A DNA stretch of 64,000 bases from Flavobacterium agri (lineage in GTDB: Bacteria > Bacteroidota > Bacteroidia > Flavobacteriales > Flavobacteriaceae). Below are positions 9,702 to 18,723 of this stretch, piece after piece. The notes under the pieces were generated by a model. That model did not search any database. It was not told the origin of the DNA and worked only from the letters and a program-made list of their open reading frames with translations. Position numbers and translations under genes: made by a program. Every line of letters starts with the position of its first letter. Position 1 is the stretch's first letter. Location of the stretch: NCBI RefSeq assembly GCF_013401995.1, contig NZ_JACBJI010000002.1:1-64000 (forward strand). Direction: 5' to 3'.

Positions 9702-10135
9702 TATCTGGATGGCTTGTAAGCTGTGATTTTATTGACCATCGTCGCGATTTCGGCCGGTGGGAAACCATCGTCGAAATCGGTCGTGGCGTATTCTTTTTCC
9801 TTGTAGGTCACTTTGAGGTTGGCGATGGCCGCTCCGTCGTAGAAACGTTTTTCGGTCGGCGCTTTCAAAGTCGACAATTTGTCCAAATCCACTTTCGAGA
9901 ATTCGGCGACAAGCGCTTTCCATTCGGCTTCAGGAATGACTTTGGCCTCGGGTTTCTGCAATCCGTTGCGGTCACGCGAAACGAGAACCTGCTTGTCCTG
10001 TATCGTAATTTTGTAATAGAATCCACGCGTATTGGCCGAATATTCGACCACGGCGGTGGCTAAATCTTTTTCTTGTTGGCTGTCGCACCCTTTTCCGAGC
10101 AACAACGTGAGCAAAATCATCGAGAATAGTTTCAT
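9701..10135 (-). CDS. Small lipoprotein-like protein of unknown function between sufS and sufE
   Basis: The 144-residue product begins MKLFSMILLTLLLGKGC, a short hydrophobic stretch followed by Cys17, so it is probably a lipoprotein although the residues before the Cys are not a perfect lipobox. The mature part is a compact beta-rich domain with KITIQDKQVLVSRDRNG and a conserved-looking Tyr/Asp-rich end. I do not recognise a named family. It is 11 bp downstream of sufS and shares one base with sufE, so it is surely co-expressed with them, although an exported protein has no obvious part in cytoplasmic cluster assembly. Confidence 0.8.
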   Translation of the reverse strand: MKLFSMILLTLLLGKGCDSQQEKDLATAVVEYSANTRGFYYKITIQDKQVLVSRDRNGLQKPEAKVIPEAEWKALVAEFSKVDLDKLSTLKAPTEKRFYDGAAIANLKVTYKEKEYATTDFDDGFPPAEIATMVNKITAYKPSR

Positions 10136-10146
10136 GACTGGTGTTT

Positions 10147-11361
10147 TTAAGCAAGCATCAATTGCGCTTTTTTGACCGCGGCCGCCAAGGCGTCAATTTC
10201 TTCTTTGGTGTTATAGAACGTGAAAGATGCACGAACCGTGCCAGGTATGCCGAAGAAATTCATGATCGGTTGGGCGCAATGGTGTCCCGTTCTTACGGCG
10301 ATCCCCATTTTGTCGGTTATCGCGCCGACGTCGTACGGATGGATTCCTTCCAAATTGAACGAAATCACTGAAGTCTTGTCTTTAGACGTGCCGAAAATCT
10401 TCAGGCCGTCGATTTCGAGCAATTTGTTCGTCCCATATTCCAAAAGTTCGTGTTCGTATTTCTGGATATTCTCGAATCCGACCGAATTCAGGTAATTGAT
10501 AGCCGTTCCCAAAACGATTCCGCCTTCTATGTGAGGCGTTCCGGCTTCGAATTTATGCGGCAGTCCGGCGTAGGTCGTCTTTTCGAACGTGACTTCCTTG
10601 ATCATTTCGCCTCCGCCTTGGTACGGTGGCAATTTCTCGAGCCATTCTTCTTTTCCGTACAAAATTCCCGTGCCCGTCGGACCGCAGATCTTGTGTCCCG
10701 AAAACGCGTAGAAATCACAATCCAGATCCTGGACGTCGGGTTTCAAATGCGGTACGGCCTGTGCTCCGTCGATAAATACGGCAGCTCCGGCCTCGTGTGC
10801 TTTTTCGATGATGAACTTGATCGGATTCACGGTTCCGAGCGCGTTCGAAATATGGTTTACGGCAACGATTTTGGTTTTTTCCGAAAGCAGTTTCACGAAT
10901 CCGTCGATGATGAGTTCGCCGTCGAGATTCATCGGAATTACTTTCAAGATCGCACCTGTTCGTTCGCAAAGCATCTGCCAAGGCACGATGTTGCTGTGAT
11001 GCTCCAAAGCGGAAACCATAATCTCATCGCCCGGTTTCAAAATCGAGGCGAATCCGTTAGCGACCAGATTCACGCCATGCGTAGTTCCCGAAGTGAAAAG
11101 CACCTCATACGCGTGTTCGGCGTTGATATGATTGCGGATTTTCTCGCGCGACTGTTCGTAGGCATCCGTTGCCAATTGGCTCAATTTATGGACGCCGCGA
11201 TGGATGTTCGCGTTGATTTCGGAATAATATTGAGAAATCGCGTCAAGCACGATTTGCGGCTTTTGCGAAGTGGCGGCATTGTCGAAGTAGACCAATGGCT
11301 TTCCGTTGACTTTTTGGGTCAAAATCGGGAAATCGGCCCTTACTTTCCAGACATCAAACAT
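10147..11361 (-). CDS. sufS: Cysteine desulfurase SufS
   Basis: A 404-residue PLP-dependent group II cysteine desulfurase. Visible features are YFDNAATSQKP at the N-terminus, the cofactor His pair in SALEHHSNIVPW, the PLP Lys in FSGHKICGPTG (about 226) and the catalytic Cys in RTGHHCAQP (about 362). It takes sulfur from L-cysteine and hands it to SufE. In flavobacteria it usually follows sufD directly; here about 5 kb of other genes intervene and it has its own promoter element (11380-11387). Confidence 0.97.
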   Translation of the reverse strand: MFDVWKVRADFPILTQKVNGKPLVYFDNAATSQKPQIVLDAISQYYSEINANIHRGVHKLSQLATDAYEQSREKIRNHINAEHAYEVLFTSGTTHGVNLVANGFASILKPGDEIMVSALEHHSNIVPWQMLCERTGAILKVIPMNLDGELIIDGFVKLLSEKTKIVAVNHISNALGTVNPIKFIIEKAHEAGAAVFIDGAQAVPHLKPDVQDLDCDFYAFSGHKICGPTGTGILYGKEEWLEKLPPYQGGGEMIKEVTFEKTTYAGLPHKFEAGTPHIEGGIVLGTAINYLNSVGFENIQKYEHELLEYGTNKLLEIDGLKIFGTSKDKTSVISFNLEGIHPYDVGAITDKMGIAVRTGHHCAQPIMNFFGIPGTVRASFTFYNTKEEIDALAAAVKKAQLMLA

Positions 11362-11379
11362 CTTGATTCAAGTTTGACG

Positions 11380-11387
11380 CAAATTTA
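11380..11387 (-). promoter_or_regulatory. Promoter -7 element of sufS (TAAATTTG on the minus strand)
   Basis: The minus strand reads TAAATTTG, a match to TAnnTTTG, 18 bp upstream of the sufS ATG. A -33 TTG is not clear. The element would let the downstream suf genes be transcribed although they are cut off from sufABCD. Confidence 0.5.
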
Positions 11388-11450
11388 CGGCTTGTTTGCT
11401 TACGATTTAGAATAAATAAATCTTAAAATGAAATGACGCGATAGGCAGGT

Positions 11451-12602
11451 TTAATAGTTTTCACCTGCTCCGCCTCCGCTAAAACCGCCGCCTCCGAACT
11501 CCATCGGTCCTTTTGATGGCACGTTCGGTATCGCATGCGAATTCACGATGACCGTTTGCGCGAGCGACAAGGCTTGCGACGGATGCATGCGGTCCTTTTC
11601 GAAAGTGATTCCGGTTTCACGGTGTTTGAGTTTGCGGATCAAGACCAAACTTACGGCCGAAAGTAGAATTCCGCCGAACAACAACGCCCATTCCGGCGGC
11701 ATGATGTGATAGTAATATCGGATCGTGAAAATTGAAAAACCGAGCGTGAACAAGCCTGTCCAAAGCATCAATCGGTTTTTTTCCTTAATCGAACAGATCA
11801 AGTAGGCAATCGGAATCGCGAATGTGAGGAAATAAAACACGAATGCGAGCGGGATGTCTTTGTCCTCGGTCACTTCAATTTGCATAAGATCTTGCGCCAA
11901 TTCGCGAACGACGAGATAATTTACAGAGAAATATCCGACCAAAAGACTGCAAAGTTGCATCGCGCGCAACGGATTCGCATAAAATCGCGCCTGCTCGGTT
12001 TTGGATAGTTTGCGGTGCACGACAAATAAGCCGATCGCCAAAATGAAAAGCACGAACGTGAGATACAATTCGGGAATGACCTGATACTCGATCACCAGAT
12101 TGGCAATAAGGCCAACTATCGAACCTGTGCAGATCACGACCGAAATGGTGTGCAGATATCGAATCGCGCTTAACGCCGAAATTACGGTTGCGATCGTCAG
12201 CGCCACCGGTATCGATTCGAAAGTCACTCCGAATGCGCCGACGATACAGATTTGCATGCCCAGGATGGCCGAATCGTCGAGCCCATGTGCATAATAATGA
12301 TGGCGCGCCAAACTTTCGGTTGCGAAAATGCCGAGCGCGGCCAGCAAAAAAAGGATGATCTGGTATTGATCCATCAAAGGTGAACATACCAGCGCGACCG
12401 TCCCGCTTGCCGAAGAATAACAAAAACAGCCCAACAGGAAAAACGCGATCCTGATAAACAGGTTGTTATGCGTTTTGAGCGCCGGAAATTTTTCTTTGGC
12501 CGCCTTGAGCTGGTCTTTGGAAATGAATTTCGCGTCATATAACTCTTCGGCGGAATCCACCAAAAACGTATTCTCGAGCAATTGGCGGTTGAATGCTATC
12601 AT
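11451..12602 (-). CDS. Polytopic membrane protein, DUF2157-like (second of tandem pair)
   Basis: A 383-residue protein with an N-terminal soluble helical part (LYDAKFISKDQLKAAKE) followed by about ten hydrophobic helices from residue 48 to about 340. It ends in a glycine-rich tail FGGGGFSGGGAGENY. The N-terminal segment followed by many membrane helices resembles the DUF2157 group; function unknown. Its ATG overlaps the stop of the upstream gene by 4 bp (ATGA), and the two proteins share the same plan, so they look like an old tandem duplication whose products act together. Confidence 0.75.
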   Translation of the reverse strand: MIAFNRQLLENTFLVDSAEELYDAKFISKDQLKAAKEKFPALKTHNNLFIRIAFFLLGCFCYSSASGTVALVCSPLMDQYQIILFLLAALGIFATESLARHHYYAHGLDDSAILGMQICIVGAFGVTFESIPVALTIATVISALSAIRYLHTISVVICTGSIVGLIANLVIEYQVIPELYLTFVLFILAIGLFVVHRKLSKTEQARFYANPLRAMQLCSLLVGYFSVNYLVVRELAQDLMQIEVTEDKDIPLAFVFYFLTFAIPIAYLICSIKEKNRLMLWTGLFTLGFSIFTIRYYYHIMPPEWALLFGGILLSAVSLVLIRKLKHRETGITFEKDRMHPSQALSLAQTVIVNSHAIPNVPSKGPMEFGGGGFSGGGAGENY

Positions 12603-13582
12603 TTGTGCTGTTTGTTAAATTTCCTGACGGTCTGGATGAAGAAAACGATCGATCCCAAATAAAATATGGGTGCGATGTACGCGCAAAGCAGCATCAGGTC
12701 CTCCGATTCGGTCAAAATCAAAAGGCGCACGATGGCTATGTTCACCGCGATATACGCATACAAAATCGTAAAAACGAAAAACACGGCCGACTCGAGTTCG
12801 TGGCTTTTCCTAAAGAAATAGTAGGTGGATGCCGCGACGATCAGCGCGAACACGAACCAGAAATCCTGCACGAGACCTACGATGCAGCAAATCCCGATCA
12901 AATGCTGGGCAAAACCATAGAAAACGGGTGAAAAGTGTTTTTTAAGATGGGTGCGTTCGGAATATTCGCCCCAAGCGATCAACACGATCCCGAGAACGAC
13001 GCCAATGTAAAACATCGGCAGGTTTTCGAAAACGTCGAGTTCCATTACGGCCTTCGGCGTCATCGTAATCCCGACGGCCGCAGCCAAGGTCGTGATCGCG
13101 ATCGAAAGCGAGCTGCGGTTGTCGAAACGATAGGCAGCCGCGAAACCGACTATACTCGTCAAGGCCGACGCCAACGCGAAACCATTCCCGAACGGGCTGT
13201 ATTGGAATTGCAGATATCCGAAAAAAGTTCCCGAAAGCAACGTCCCGAACAACACGAGGTAATCGAATGCGGGATGATCGAAAAACGTTTCCTCACGAGA
13301 GAATTTCGGTGCTTTCTTCAAACTGAAGAAAAAACAGCCGACGCTTGCCAAAAACACAAGCGCGATCAAGATCGTATGGCCTATCGTATCGATGTTTTTG
13401 TAGACCAGAATCCCGATTCCGCCCGATAATAACAGTACGGCGATATACAACAAAAACAGCAATTCATGGTGCAACGAGAAAATCTTGAGCGAACGATACG
13501 CTTTGACCGACACGAGCTCATCTTTGGAAATGATCTCGTTTTCAAAAAGGATTTCGGCCGTTTTTTCGGTTTGGCTGTGCAC
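12599..13582 (-). CDS. Polytopic membrane protein, DUF2157-like (first of tandem pair)
   Basis: A 327-residue protein with a short soluble N-terminus (ILFENEIISKDELVSVKAYR) and about ten hydrophobic helices to residue 315. The start appears to be GTG at 13582; no ATG is available upstream in frame, and a -7 element (CAAATATA on the plus strand, 13605-13612) sits 23 bp before it. It is followed by an overlapping related membrane protein gene. Together with the two serine hydrolase genes, the pair separates sufD from sufS. Confidence 0.75.
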   Translation of the reverse strand: MHSQTEKTAEILFENEIISKDELVSVKAYRSLKIFSLHHELLFLLYIAVLLLSGGIGILVYKNIDTIGHTILIALVFLASVGCFFFSLKKAPKFSREETFFDHPAFDYLVLFGTLLSGTFFGYLQFQYSPFGNGFALASALTSIVGFAAAYRFDNRSSLSIAITTLAAAVGITMTPKAVMELDVFENLPMFYIGVVLGIVLIAWGEYSERTHLKKHFSPVFYGFAQHLIGICCIVGLVQDFWFVFALIVAASTYYFFRKSHELESAVFFVFTILYAYIAVNIAIVRLLILTESEDLMLLCAYIAPIFYLGSIVFFIQTVRKFNKQHK

Positions 13583-13604
13583 GATTTATCGGTTTGGTTT
13601 AGTT

Positions 13605-13612
13605 CAAATATA
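13605..13612 (-). promoter_or_regulatory. Promoter -7 element of the DUF2157-like pair
   Basis: The minus strand reads TATATTTG, an exact fit to TAnnTTTG, 23 bp upstream of the GTG start at 13582. No -33 TTG at 19-21 bp is evident. Confidence 0.5.
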
Positions 13613-13679
13613 GCAGGTTTTTGGTTTGGGTGGTTTTGTCAGGCGTTACGAAAAAACCCATCAATTTTGGAAGGTTGTA

Positions 13680-13712
13680 AGACCTAACAGATTTTGAAAA
13701 TCTGTTAGGTCT
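13680..13712. repeat. Perfect 16-bp inverted repeat AGACCTAACAGATTTT
   Basis: The two arms are fully complementary around a single central G, giving a 33-bp palindrome. It lies between the divergent DUF2157-like pair and the first serine hydrolase gene, where no transcription unit ends, so a terminator role is unlikely. Palindromes of the CCTAACAGGTTTT type occur between genes in other flavobacteria as dispersed repeats, as far as I recall. Confidence 0.75.
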
Positions 13713-13792
13713 ACAAAGGTCGGCCGCAAAAACCCATCATCGGTACAGATTTTCTGCCTATTTTCATAAATTTTTCTACCAAACCGACTTTC

Positions 13793-15133
13793 ATGAAAAA
13801 GAGATATTGGATACTGTCGATTTTATTCGTACTACTGTCGATCGCCATATTCTGGAATTACCCAAAACTCGACCTCATCTCGGGATTCGCGGCCAAAAAC
13901 ACCGCTTCCTGTCATTTTGCCGATGCGCGTTCGCTGCGAACCATCGAATGCGAGGACAATGATATCCCGTTGGTGAATCTCGCGACGAATGCGATCGACG
14001 ACGACAACCGTTTTGCCACGGCTTCCGTTTTCGGACTCAAGAAACGAAAGGCGATTTGGCGCGACGGATTAGGTTCGGTACTCATCGACGACGATTTCGA
14101 CATCCATCAAAAATTCGAAGTCCCGCATCGACGCCAGATCGCGACAAACCTTCCTTTCCCATATGGCGATTTCCCTCAAAAGAACACCGTTTTTTCCGAC
14201 ATCGACTACAAAAAGCTACAAACTGCGGTCGATTCGGCTTTTGACACATCAAATGAGAAACGCAAACGTACGCGTGCGGTGATCGTGATTTACAAAGACC
14301 ACATCATCGCCGAAAAATACGCGCCCGGTTTTTCGAAAAACTCGAAAATATTAGGTTGGTCGATGACCAAAAGTATTACGGCTACCCTATTCGGGATTTT
14401 ACAGAAACAAAACAAATTCGACATCAGTAAACCCGCTCCTATTGCAGAATGGCAACACGACAGGCGTAAAAAAATCACGGTCCGCGACCTTTTGCAGATG
14501 AATTCGGGACTCGAATGGACCGAAGATTACGAAACCATTTCGGACGCGACGACGATGCTTTTCAATTCCCGTGACATGGGTCGCGTACAATTGGAAAAAA
14601 CGGCGATTGCCAATCCTGGCGAAAATTGGAATTATTCGTCGGGAACGAGCAATTTGCTTTCTGGGATTTTACGCAAACAATTCAAGACGCATCAGCAATA
14701 CCTCGATTTTTGGTATTCGGCTTTGATTGACAGGATCGGCATGCATTCGATGTTCGTCGAAACCGATATGGCCGGAAATTATGTCGGATCTTCGTACGCA
14801 TGGGCCACGGCTCGCGATTGGGCGAAATTCGGGCTTCTGTATCTGCACAACGGAAATTGGAACGGCGACCGGATTTTCGACAAGGATTGGCTCGACTTCG
14901 TCACGACTCCGACAAAAGGTTCCGAAGGCAGATACGGCGGGCATTTTTGGCTCAATCGAGGTGGATTTTTACCCAATGTGCCGCGCGACACATACTCGGC
15001 TAACGGTTTTCAAGGACAGCGTGTTTTCATTATTCCGTCGAAGGATTTGGTGGTCGTGCGCATGGGATTGACCGAAGGAAAGAAATTCGACTTCGACAAT
15101 TTCCTGAGCGATATTCTGTTATCAATCAAATAA
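13793..15133 (+). CDS. Serine hydrolase, class C beta-lactamase-like fold
   Basis: A 446-residue protein with an N-terminal membrane anchor or signal segment (ILSILFVLLSIAIFW, 6-20). The beta-lactamase/penicillin-binding-like domain starts near residue 145. It has the SxxK motif SMTK (Ser190, Lys193) and a YSS motif near residue 281 as the second catalytic element. Such proteins include esterases, peptidases and beta-lactamases; the substrate cannot be told from sequence. The first 140 residues before the catalytic domain have no recognisable fold. It is followed after 14 bp by a second serine hydrolase of the same superfamily. Confidence 0.88.
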   Translation: MKKRYWILSILFVLLSIAIFWNYPKLDLISGFAAKNTASCHFADARSLRTIECEDNDIPLVNLATNAIDDDNRFATASVFGLKKRKAIWRDGLGSVLIDDDFDIHQKFEVPHRRQIATNLPFPYGDFPQKNTVFSDIDYKKLQTAVDSAFDTSNEKRKRTRAVIVIYKDHIIAEKYAPGFSKNSKILGWSMTKSITATLFGILQKQNKFDISKPAPIAEWQHDRRKKITVRDLLQMNSGLEWTEDYETISDATTMLFNSRDMGRVQLEKTAIANPGENWNYSSGTSNLLSGILRKQFKTHQQYLDFWYSALIDRIGMHSMFVETDMAGNYVGSSYAWATARDWAKFGLLYLHNGNWNGDRIFDKDWLDFVTTPTKGSEGRYGGHFWLNRGGFLPNVPRDTYSANGFQGQRVFIIPSKDLVVVRMGLTEGKKFDFDNFLSDILLSIK

Positions 15134-15147
15134 TAATCATCAATCAC

Positions 15148-16584
15148 ATGAAATATTTCAGGATTGCCCACATCGTTTTGCTTTGCGGATTTTCGGCTTT
15201 GGCGCAATCGCCTGACCAAAAGACAAACCGCATCGGCGAACACCTCAAAACGCTCGAGAAACATAACTATTTCAGCGGAGTCGTGCTGATCGCGCACAAC
15301 GGAAAAACGGTTTTTGAGCATGCTTACGGCTTTTCGAACCGTGCCGACAACATCCCGAACCGCATCGACACCAAATTCAATCTGGCTTCGATGAACAAGA
15401 TGTTCACGAGTTTGGCGATCGTGAAACTGGCAAGCGAATCAAAGATTTCGGTCGATGAAAAAGTGGGTAAATACCTGCCCGATTTCCCGAACAAGTCCGT
15501 CAGGGATTCCGTCACCATCGCACATTTGCTCACGCACACCTCGGGAATGAGCAGCTTTTGGGAAGAACTGGACAAACAGCCAAAGGAAAAATTCAAGTCG
15601 GTTTCAGATTACCTGCCGTTGTTCGCCGACAAAAAACTGGTCTCGAGACCCGGCGAAAAAATGCTGTACAGCAATTCGGGATATATGGTGCTTGGGCTTA
15701 TTATCGAGAAAGTGTCTGGCATGTCGTATGACGAGTACGTGCGAAAAAACATTTTCGTGCCGTCGGGAATGTCCAATACCGATTCATACGAACTCGATGA
15801 AGCGATCCCGAATTTGGCCACGGGCTACACCATGTCGGTCGAAAAACCCGGTCATTGGAAAAACAACACCTATTCGAACGTAATAAAAGGAACGCCGGCA
15901 GGCGGCGGATTCTCGACGGCTCAAGACTTGCTCAAATTCGCAAACGCATTGCAGAAAAACATTTTGCTCGACAAGTCTTCAACCGAAAATTACACCAAAG
16001 GAAGAGTCAAATACCGCGACGGCATGTACGGTTACGGCATTATCGAAAACATTGTCAACGGACATCGCATCATCGGTCACACGGGCGGCCATTTCGGCAT
16101 CGCGAACGAACTCATGATGATTCCCGACCTTGGTTACACGATCGTCATCCTGACCAACGGCGAAGTCGAGAATTATTGGGAAGCGAGCAACCTGATCAAA
16201 CAACAGCTCGTCGGGTCGACACCTGCCATCGACAATTTCTTTTACACGAAAGACGTCATAAATACCATCATAAACTCGGGGATGCAAGGCGGTACGCAAA
16301 AAATCCAACAGAATTCGGGCAAAAACGCACTGCGCGAAAGCCTGATCGAACGCTACGGTTTCAAATGTCTGTTCGAGAAGAAAAACCAAGCCGCTATCGC
16401 ACTTTTCCAAACCAATGTCGACCAATTTCCAGATTCGGCTTATGCGATTTACAATTTGGCCGAAGCCTATCGTCTGACGGGCCAAAAAGACGACGCAATC
16501 CGCAATTTCGAACTGTATTTGAAACGCGAACCCGAAGACGCCGATGCCGTCAAAAAGCTCCAATCGCTCCAAAACACTAAATAA
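15148..16584 (+). CDS. Secreted serine hydrolase (beta-lactamase fold) with C-terminal TPR repeats
   Basis: The 478-residue product has a signal peptide (1-18, ending ALAQ), a class C beta-lactamase-like domain with SMNK (Ser81, Lys84), YSN at Tyr174 and a GHTGG motif (a His-Thr-Gly box) near 312. Residues about 400-475 form TPR-like helices (AIYNLAEAYRLTGQKDDAIRNFELYL). A TPR tail is common in Bacteroidota members of this family and probably mediates protein contacts. It is in an operon with the preceding hydrolase and ends at the hairpin 16587-16608. Confidence 0.9.
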   Translation: MKYFRIAHIVLLCGFSALAQSPDQKTNRIGEHLKTLEKHNYFSGVVLIAHNGKTVFEHAYGFSNRADNIPNRIDTKFNLASMNKMFTSLAIVKLASESKISVDEKVGKYLPDFPNKSVRDSVTIAHLLTHTSGMSSFWEELDKQPKEKFKSVSDYLPLFADKKLVSRPGEKMLYSNSGYMVLGLIIEKVSGMSYDEYVRKNIFVPSGMSNTDSYELDEAIPNLATGYTMSVEKPGHWKNNTYSNVIKGTPAGGGFSTAQDLLKFANALQKNILLDKSSTENYTKGRVKYRDGMYGYGIIENIVNGHRIIGHTGGHFGIANELMMIPDLGYTIVILTNGEVENYWEASNLIKQQLVGSTPAIDNFFYTKDVINTIINSGMQGGTQKIQQNSGKNALRESLIERYGFKCLFEKKNQAAIALFQTNVDQFPDSAYAIYNLAEAYRLTGQKDDAIRNFELYLKREPEDADAVKKLQSLQNTK

Positions 16585-16586
16585 AA

Positions 16587-16608
16587 AAGCACCGGTTTCC
16601 CAGTGCTT
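16587..16608 (+). terminator. Intrinsic terminator after the serine hydrolase operon
   Basis: AAGCACCGG and CCCAGTGCTT form a hairpin of 8 bp with one mismatch and a 4-nt loop just behind the stop codon. The downstream run is TATAATAT and not a clean T stretch, so efficiency is uncertain; an A run on the other side could serve the minus strand. Confidence 0.55.
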
Positions 16609-16635
16609 ATAATATCAACACGAAATTATTTGTGG

Positions 16636-16656
16636 AATTCGTGCGATTCGTGGCTT
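16636..16656. repeat. Second copy of the TTCGTGCRATTCGTGGCTT repeat
   Basis: TTCGTGCGATTCGTGGCTT at the 3' end of sufD differs by one base from the right arm at 7464-7482. The copy directly abuts the sufD stop codon. Both copies lie at the 3' end of a suf gene block, one at the true end of the cluster and one where it is interrupted. Confidence 0.75.
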
Positions 16657-16657
16657 T

Positions 16658-17974
16658 TTACAAATCAAACCCCATATTCACACCCAATTTCATCGCGATC
16701 AATCTGTTGATGCGGTTTTTGAGTTCCGGGATTTTGATGCTTTCGATGACTTCGTTCGAAAACGCATACATAAGCAACGCTTTGGCTTCTTTCTTCGGAA
16801 TGCCGCGCGATTGCATGTAAAACATCGCTCTTTCGTCCAATTGTCCGACGGTACAACCGTGCGAACATTTCACGTCGTCGGCGAAAATCTCGAGTTGCGG
16901 TTTGGCGTTGATCGTGGCTTTGTCCGATAAAAGCACGTTGTTGTTCTGTTGGAAAGCGTCGGTTTTCTGGGCTTCTTTCTCGACATAGATCTTGCCGTTG
17001 AAAACCCCGGTCGATTTGTCGGCGAAAATCCCCTTGTAATTCTGGTGTGATTCGCAATTAGGAGTCGCGTGACGCACCAAAGTGTGATGGTCGACGTGTT
17101 GTGTGCCATCCAAAATCGTAATGCCTTTAAGCGTCGAATCGATATGCTCGCCTTCGTGGAAGAAATTCAGGTTGTTTCTCGTGATATTTCCGCCAAAAGA
17201 AAACGTGTGTACTTTCACCGTGCTCATTTCGCGTTGGGAAATGTAGGTGTTGTCGATCAAAGACGCTTCATTGCTGTCGTTCTGAAGCTTGTAGTAATCA
17301 ACGATGGCGCGTTTCTTCGCATAGATTTCGGTCACCGAATTCGTCAAAACCGCATTTTCGGAAAGACTTTGGTGACGCTCGATGATCTGGACGTGCGAAT
17401 TCTCTCCCGCGATCACCAAATTCCTCGGTTGCACCATAAGCGCGGCCTCGTTTCCCGTAGAAAAATACATGATCTCGATCGGTTTGTCGGCGACTTTGCT
17501 ACGCGGAATGTTGATGAATGCGCCTTCTCTCGCGAAAGCCGTGTTCAAAGACGTGAGGCTTTCCTCTTTCGAGGTGATCTTGTTGAAATACTCGTCGATG
17601 ATCATCTTGTATTTCGGTTTGGTCAGCGCCGAAGACATCAGGCAAACGTCGATTCCTTCGTGCGTCGTCGAGCTCAGGAACGAACTGAAAACGCCGTCGA
17701 TGAAAACCACTTTGTACGTGTCGATTTCGCTGAGGAAATATTTTTTGACGTCGGCGAATTCCAAAGCCGAGTCCGTTTTCGGGAACACGGTGAAATCCTT
17801 CTTCAAAACCGCGTTCAACGACGTGTATTTCCAGCCTTCCAACTTCTTGGTCGGAAAACCTTTTTCTTCGAAATTCTTGAGCGCCTCCATGCGGATGTCG
17901 TGCAAATCGGTTTCCGTATCGATTTGTTCTTCGAATGCCATGAACGACGAAATAAGCTTCTCTTTCAACTCCAT
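16658..17974 (-). CDS. sufD: Fe-S cluster assembly protein SufD
   Basis: A 438-residue SufBD-family protein, all beta-helix in its core. Family features include VFIDGVFSSFLS in the first half, RAIVDYYKLQN in the middle and DDVKCSHGCTVGQLDERAMFYMQSRG at the C-terminus (about 358-384). SufD forms the SufBC2D scaffold on which clusters are built and is needed for iron entry. I place the start at the ATG at 17974, 1 bp after the sufC stop; upstream in-frame codons overlap sufC. The usual next gene, sufS, lies 5 kb away. Confidence 0.96.
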   Translation of the reverse strand: MELKEKLISSFMAFEEQIDTETDLHDIRMEALKNFEEKGFPTKKLEGWKYTSLNAVLKKDFTVFPKTDSALEFADVKKYFLSEIDTYKVVFIDGVFSSFLSSTTHEGIDVCLMSSALTKPKYKMIIDEYFNKITSKEESLTSLNTAFAREGAFINIPRSKVADKPIEIMYFSTGNEAALMVQPRNLVIAGENSHVQIIERHQSLSENAVLTNSVTEIYAKKRAIVDYYKLQNDSNEASLIDNTYISQREMSTVKVHTFSFGGNITRNNLNFFHEGEHIDSTLKGITILDGTQHVDHHTLVRHATPNCESHQNYKGIFADKSTGVFNGKIYVEKEAQKTDAFQQNNNVLLSDKATINAKPQLEIFADDVKCSHGCTVGQLDERAMFYMQSRGIPKKEAKALLMYAFSNEVIESIKIPELKNRINRLIAMKLGVNMGFDL

Positions 17975-17975
17975 T

Positions 17976-18722
17976 TTAGTTCTCCGATTTAATCCAATCG
18001 TACCCTTTTTCCTCAAGCTCGTAAGCGAGTTCTTTCCCGCCCGATTTCACGATTTTCCCTTTGTAAAGTACGTGTACGAAATCTGGCACGATATAATCCA
18101 AAAGTCTTTGGTAGTGCGTGATGACGATGATCGCGTTGTTTTCGGACTTGAGTTTGTTCACGCCATTCGCGACGATTCTGAGCGCGTCGATATCAAGGCC
18201 TGAATCGGTCTCGTCCAAAATCGCGAGTTTCGGCTCGAGCATCGCCATCTGGAAAATCTCGTTTCTTTTCTTTTCGCCGCCCGAAAAACCTTCGTTCAAA
18301 GAACGCGACAAGAATTTGCGGTCGATTTCCAAAAGTTCCGATTTCTCGCGGATCGATTTGAGCATCTCATTCGCCGGCATTTCTTCCAAGCCTTGCGCTT
18401 TTCTCGATTCGTTGATCGCCGTTTTCATGAAATTCGTCACCGAAACGCCCGGAATCTCAACCGGATACTGGAACGAAAGGAAAACGCCTTTGTGAGCGCG
18501 TTCTTCGGGTGCCAATTCGGTGATGTCTTCTCCGTCGAGGATGATTTCGCCTTCGGTCATTTCGTAGTGCTCGTTTCCAGCGATTACCGCAGAAAGCGTC
18601 GATTTTCCGGAACCGTTCGGCCCCATTATAGCGTGTACTTCGCCAGCTTTAACAGAAAGATTGATTCCTTTGAGGATGTCTTTGTCTTCGACTTTGGCGT
18701 GTAGATTTTTTACTTCTAGCAT
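17976..18722 (-). CDS. sufC: Fe-S cluster assembly ATPase SufC
   Basis: A 248-residue ABC-type ATPase. Walker A is GPNGSGKST (about 34-42), the Q-loop is [11 protein letters not shown], the signature is [12 protein letters not shown] and Walker B is [14 protein letters not shown]. SufC binds SufB and SufD and drives their conformational change with ATP. The start chosen is the ATG at 18722 ([10 protein letters not shown]), which matches the family length; the longer frame reads into AT-rich repeat DNA. That repeat DNA is the end of the four-helix-bundle element, so it now supplies the sufC translation start region. Confidence 0.96.
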   Translation of the reverse strand: MLEVKNLHAKVEDKDILKGINLSVKAGEVHAIMGPNGSGKSTLSAVIAGNEHYEMTEGEIILDGEDITELAPEERAHKGVFLSFQYPVEIPGVSVTNFMKTAINESRKAQGLEEMPANEMLKSIREKSELLEIDRKFLSRSLNEGFSGGEKKRNEIFQMAMLEPKLAILDETDSGLDIDALRIVANGVNKLKSENNAIIVITHYQRLLDYIVPDFVHVLYKGKIVKSGGKELAYELEEKGYDWIKSEN

Positions 18723-18723
18723 G

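Noticed and set aside
10450..11415. Open frame of about 320 codons antisense to sufS
   Set aside because: It is the mirror of a highly conserved enzyme gene; its translation has no domain or codon-use support.
16869..17992. Long plus-strand frames opposite sufD
   Set aside because: Products are Arg/His/Phe-rich and without family resemblance, as expected for antisense frames of a Glu/Lys-rich gene.
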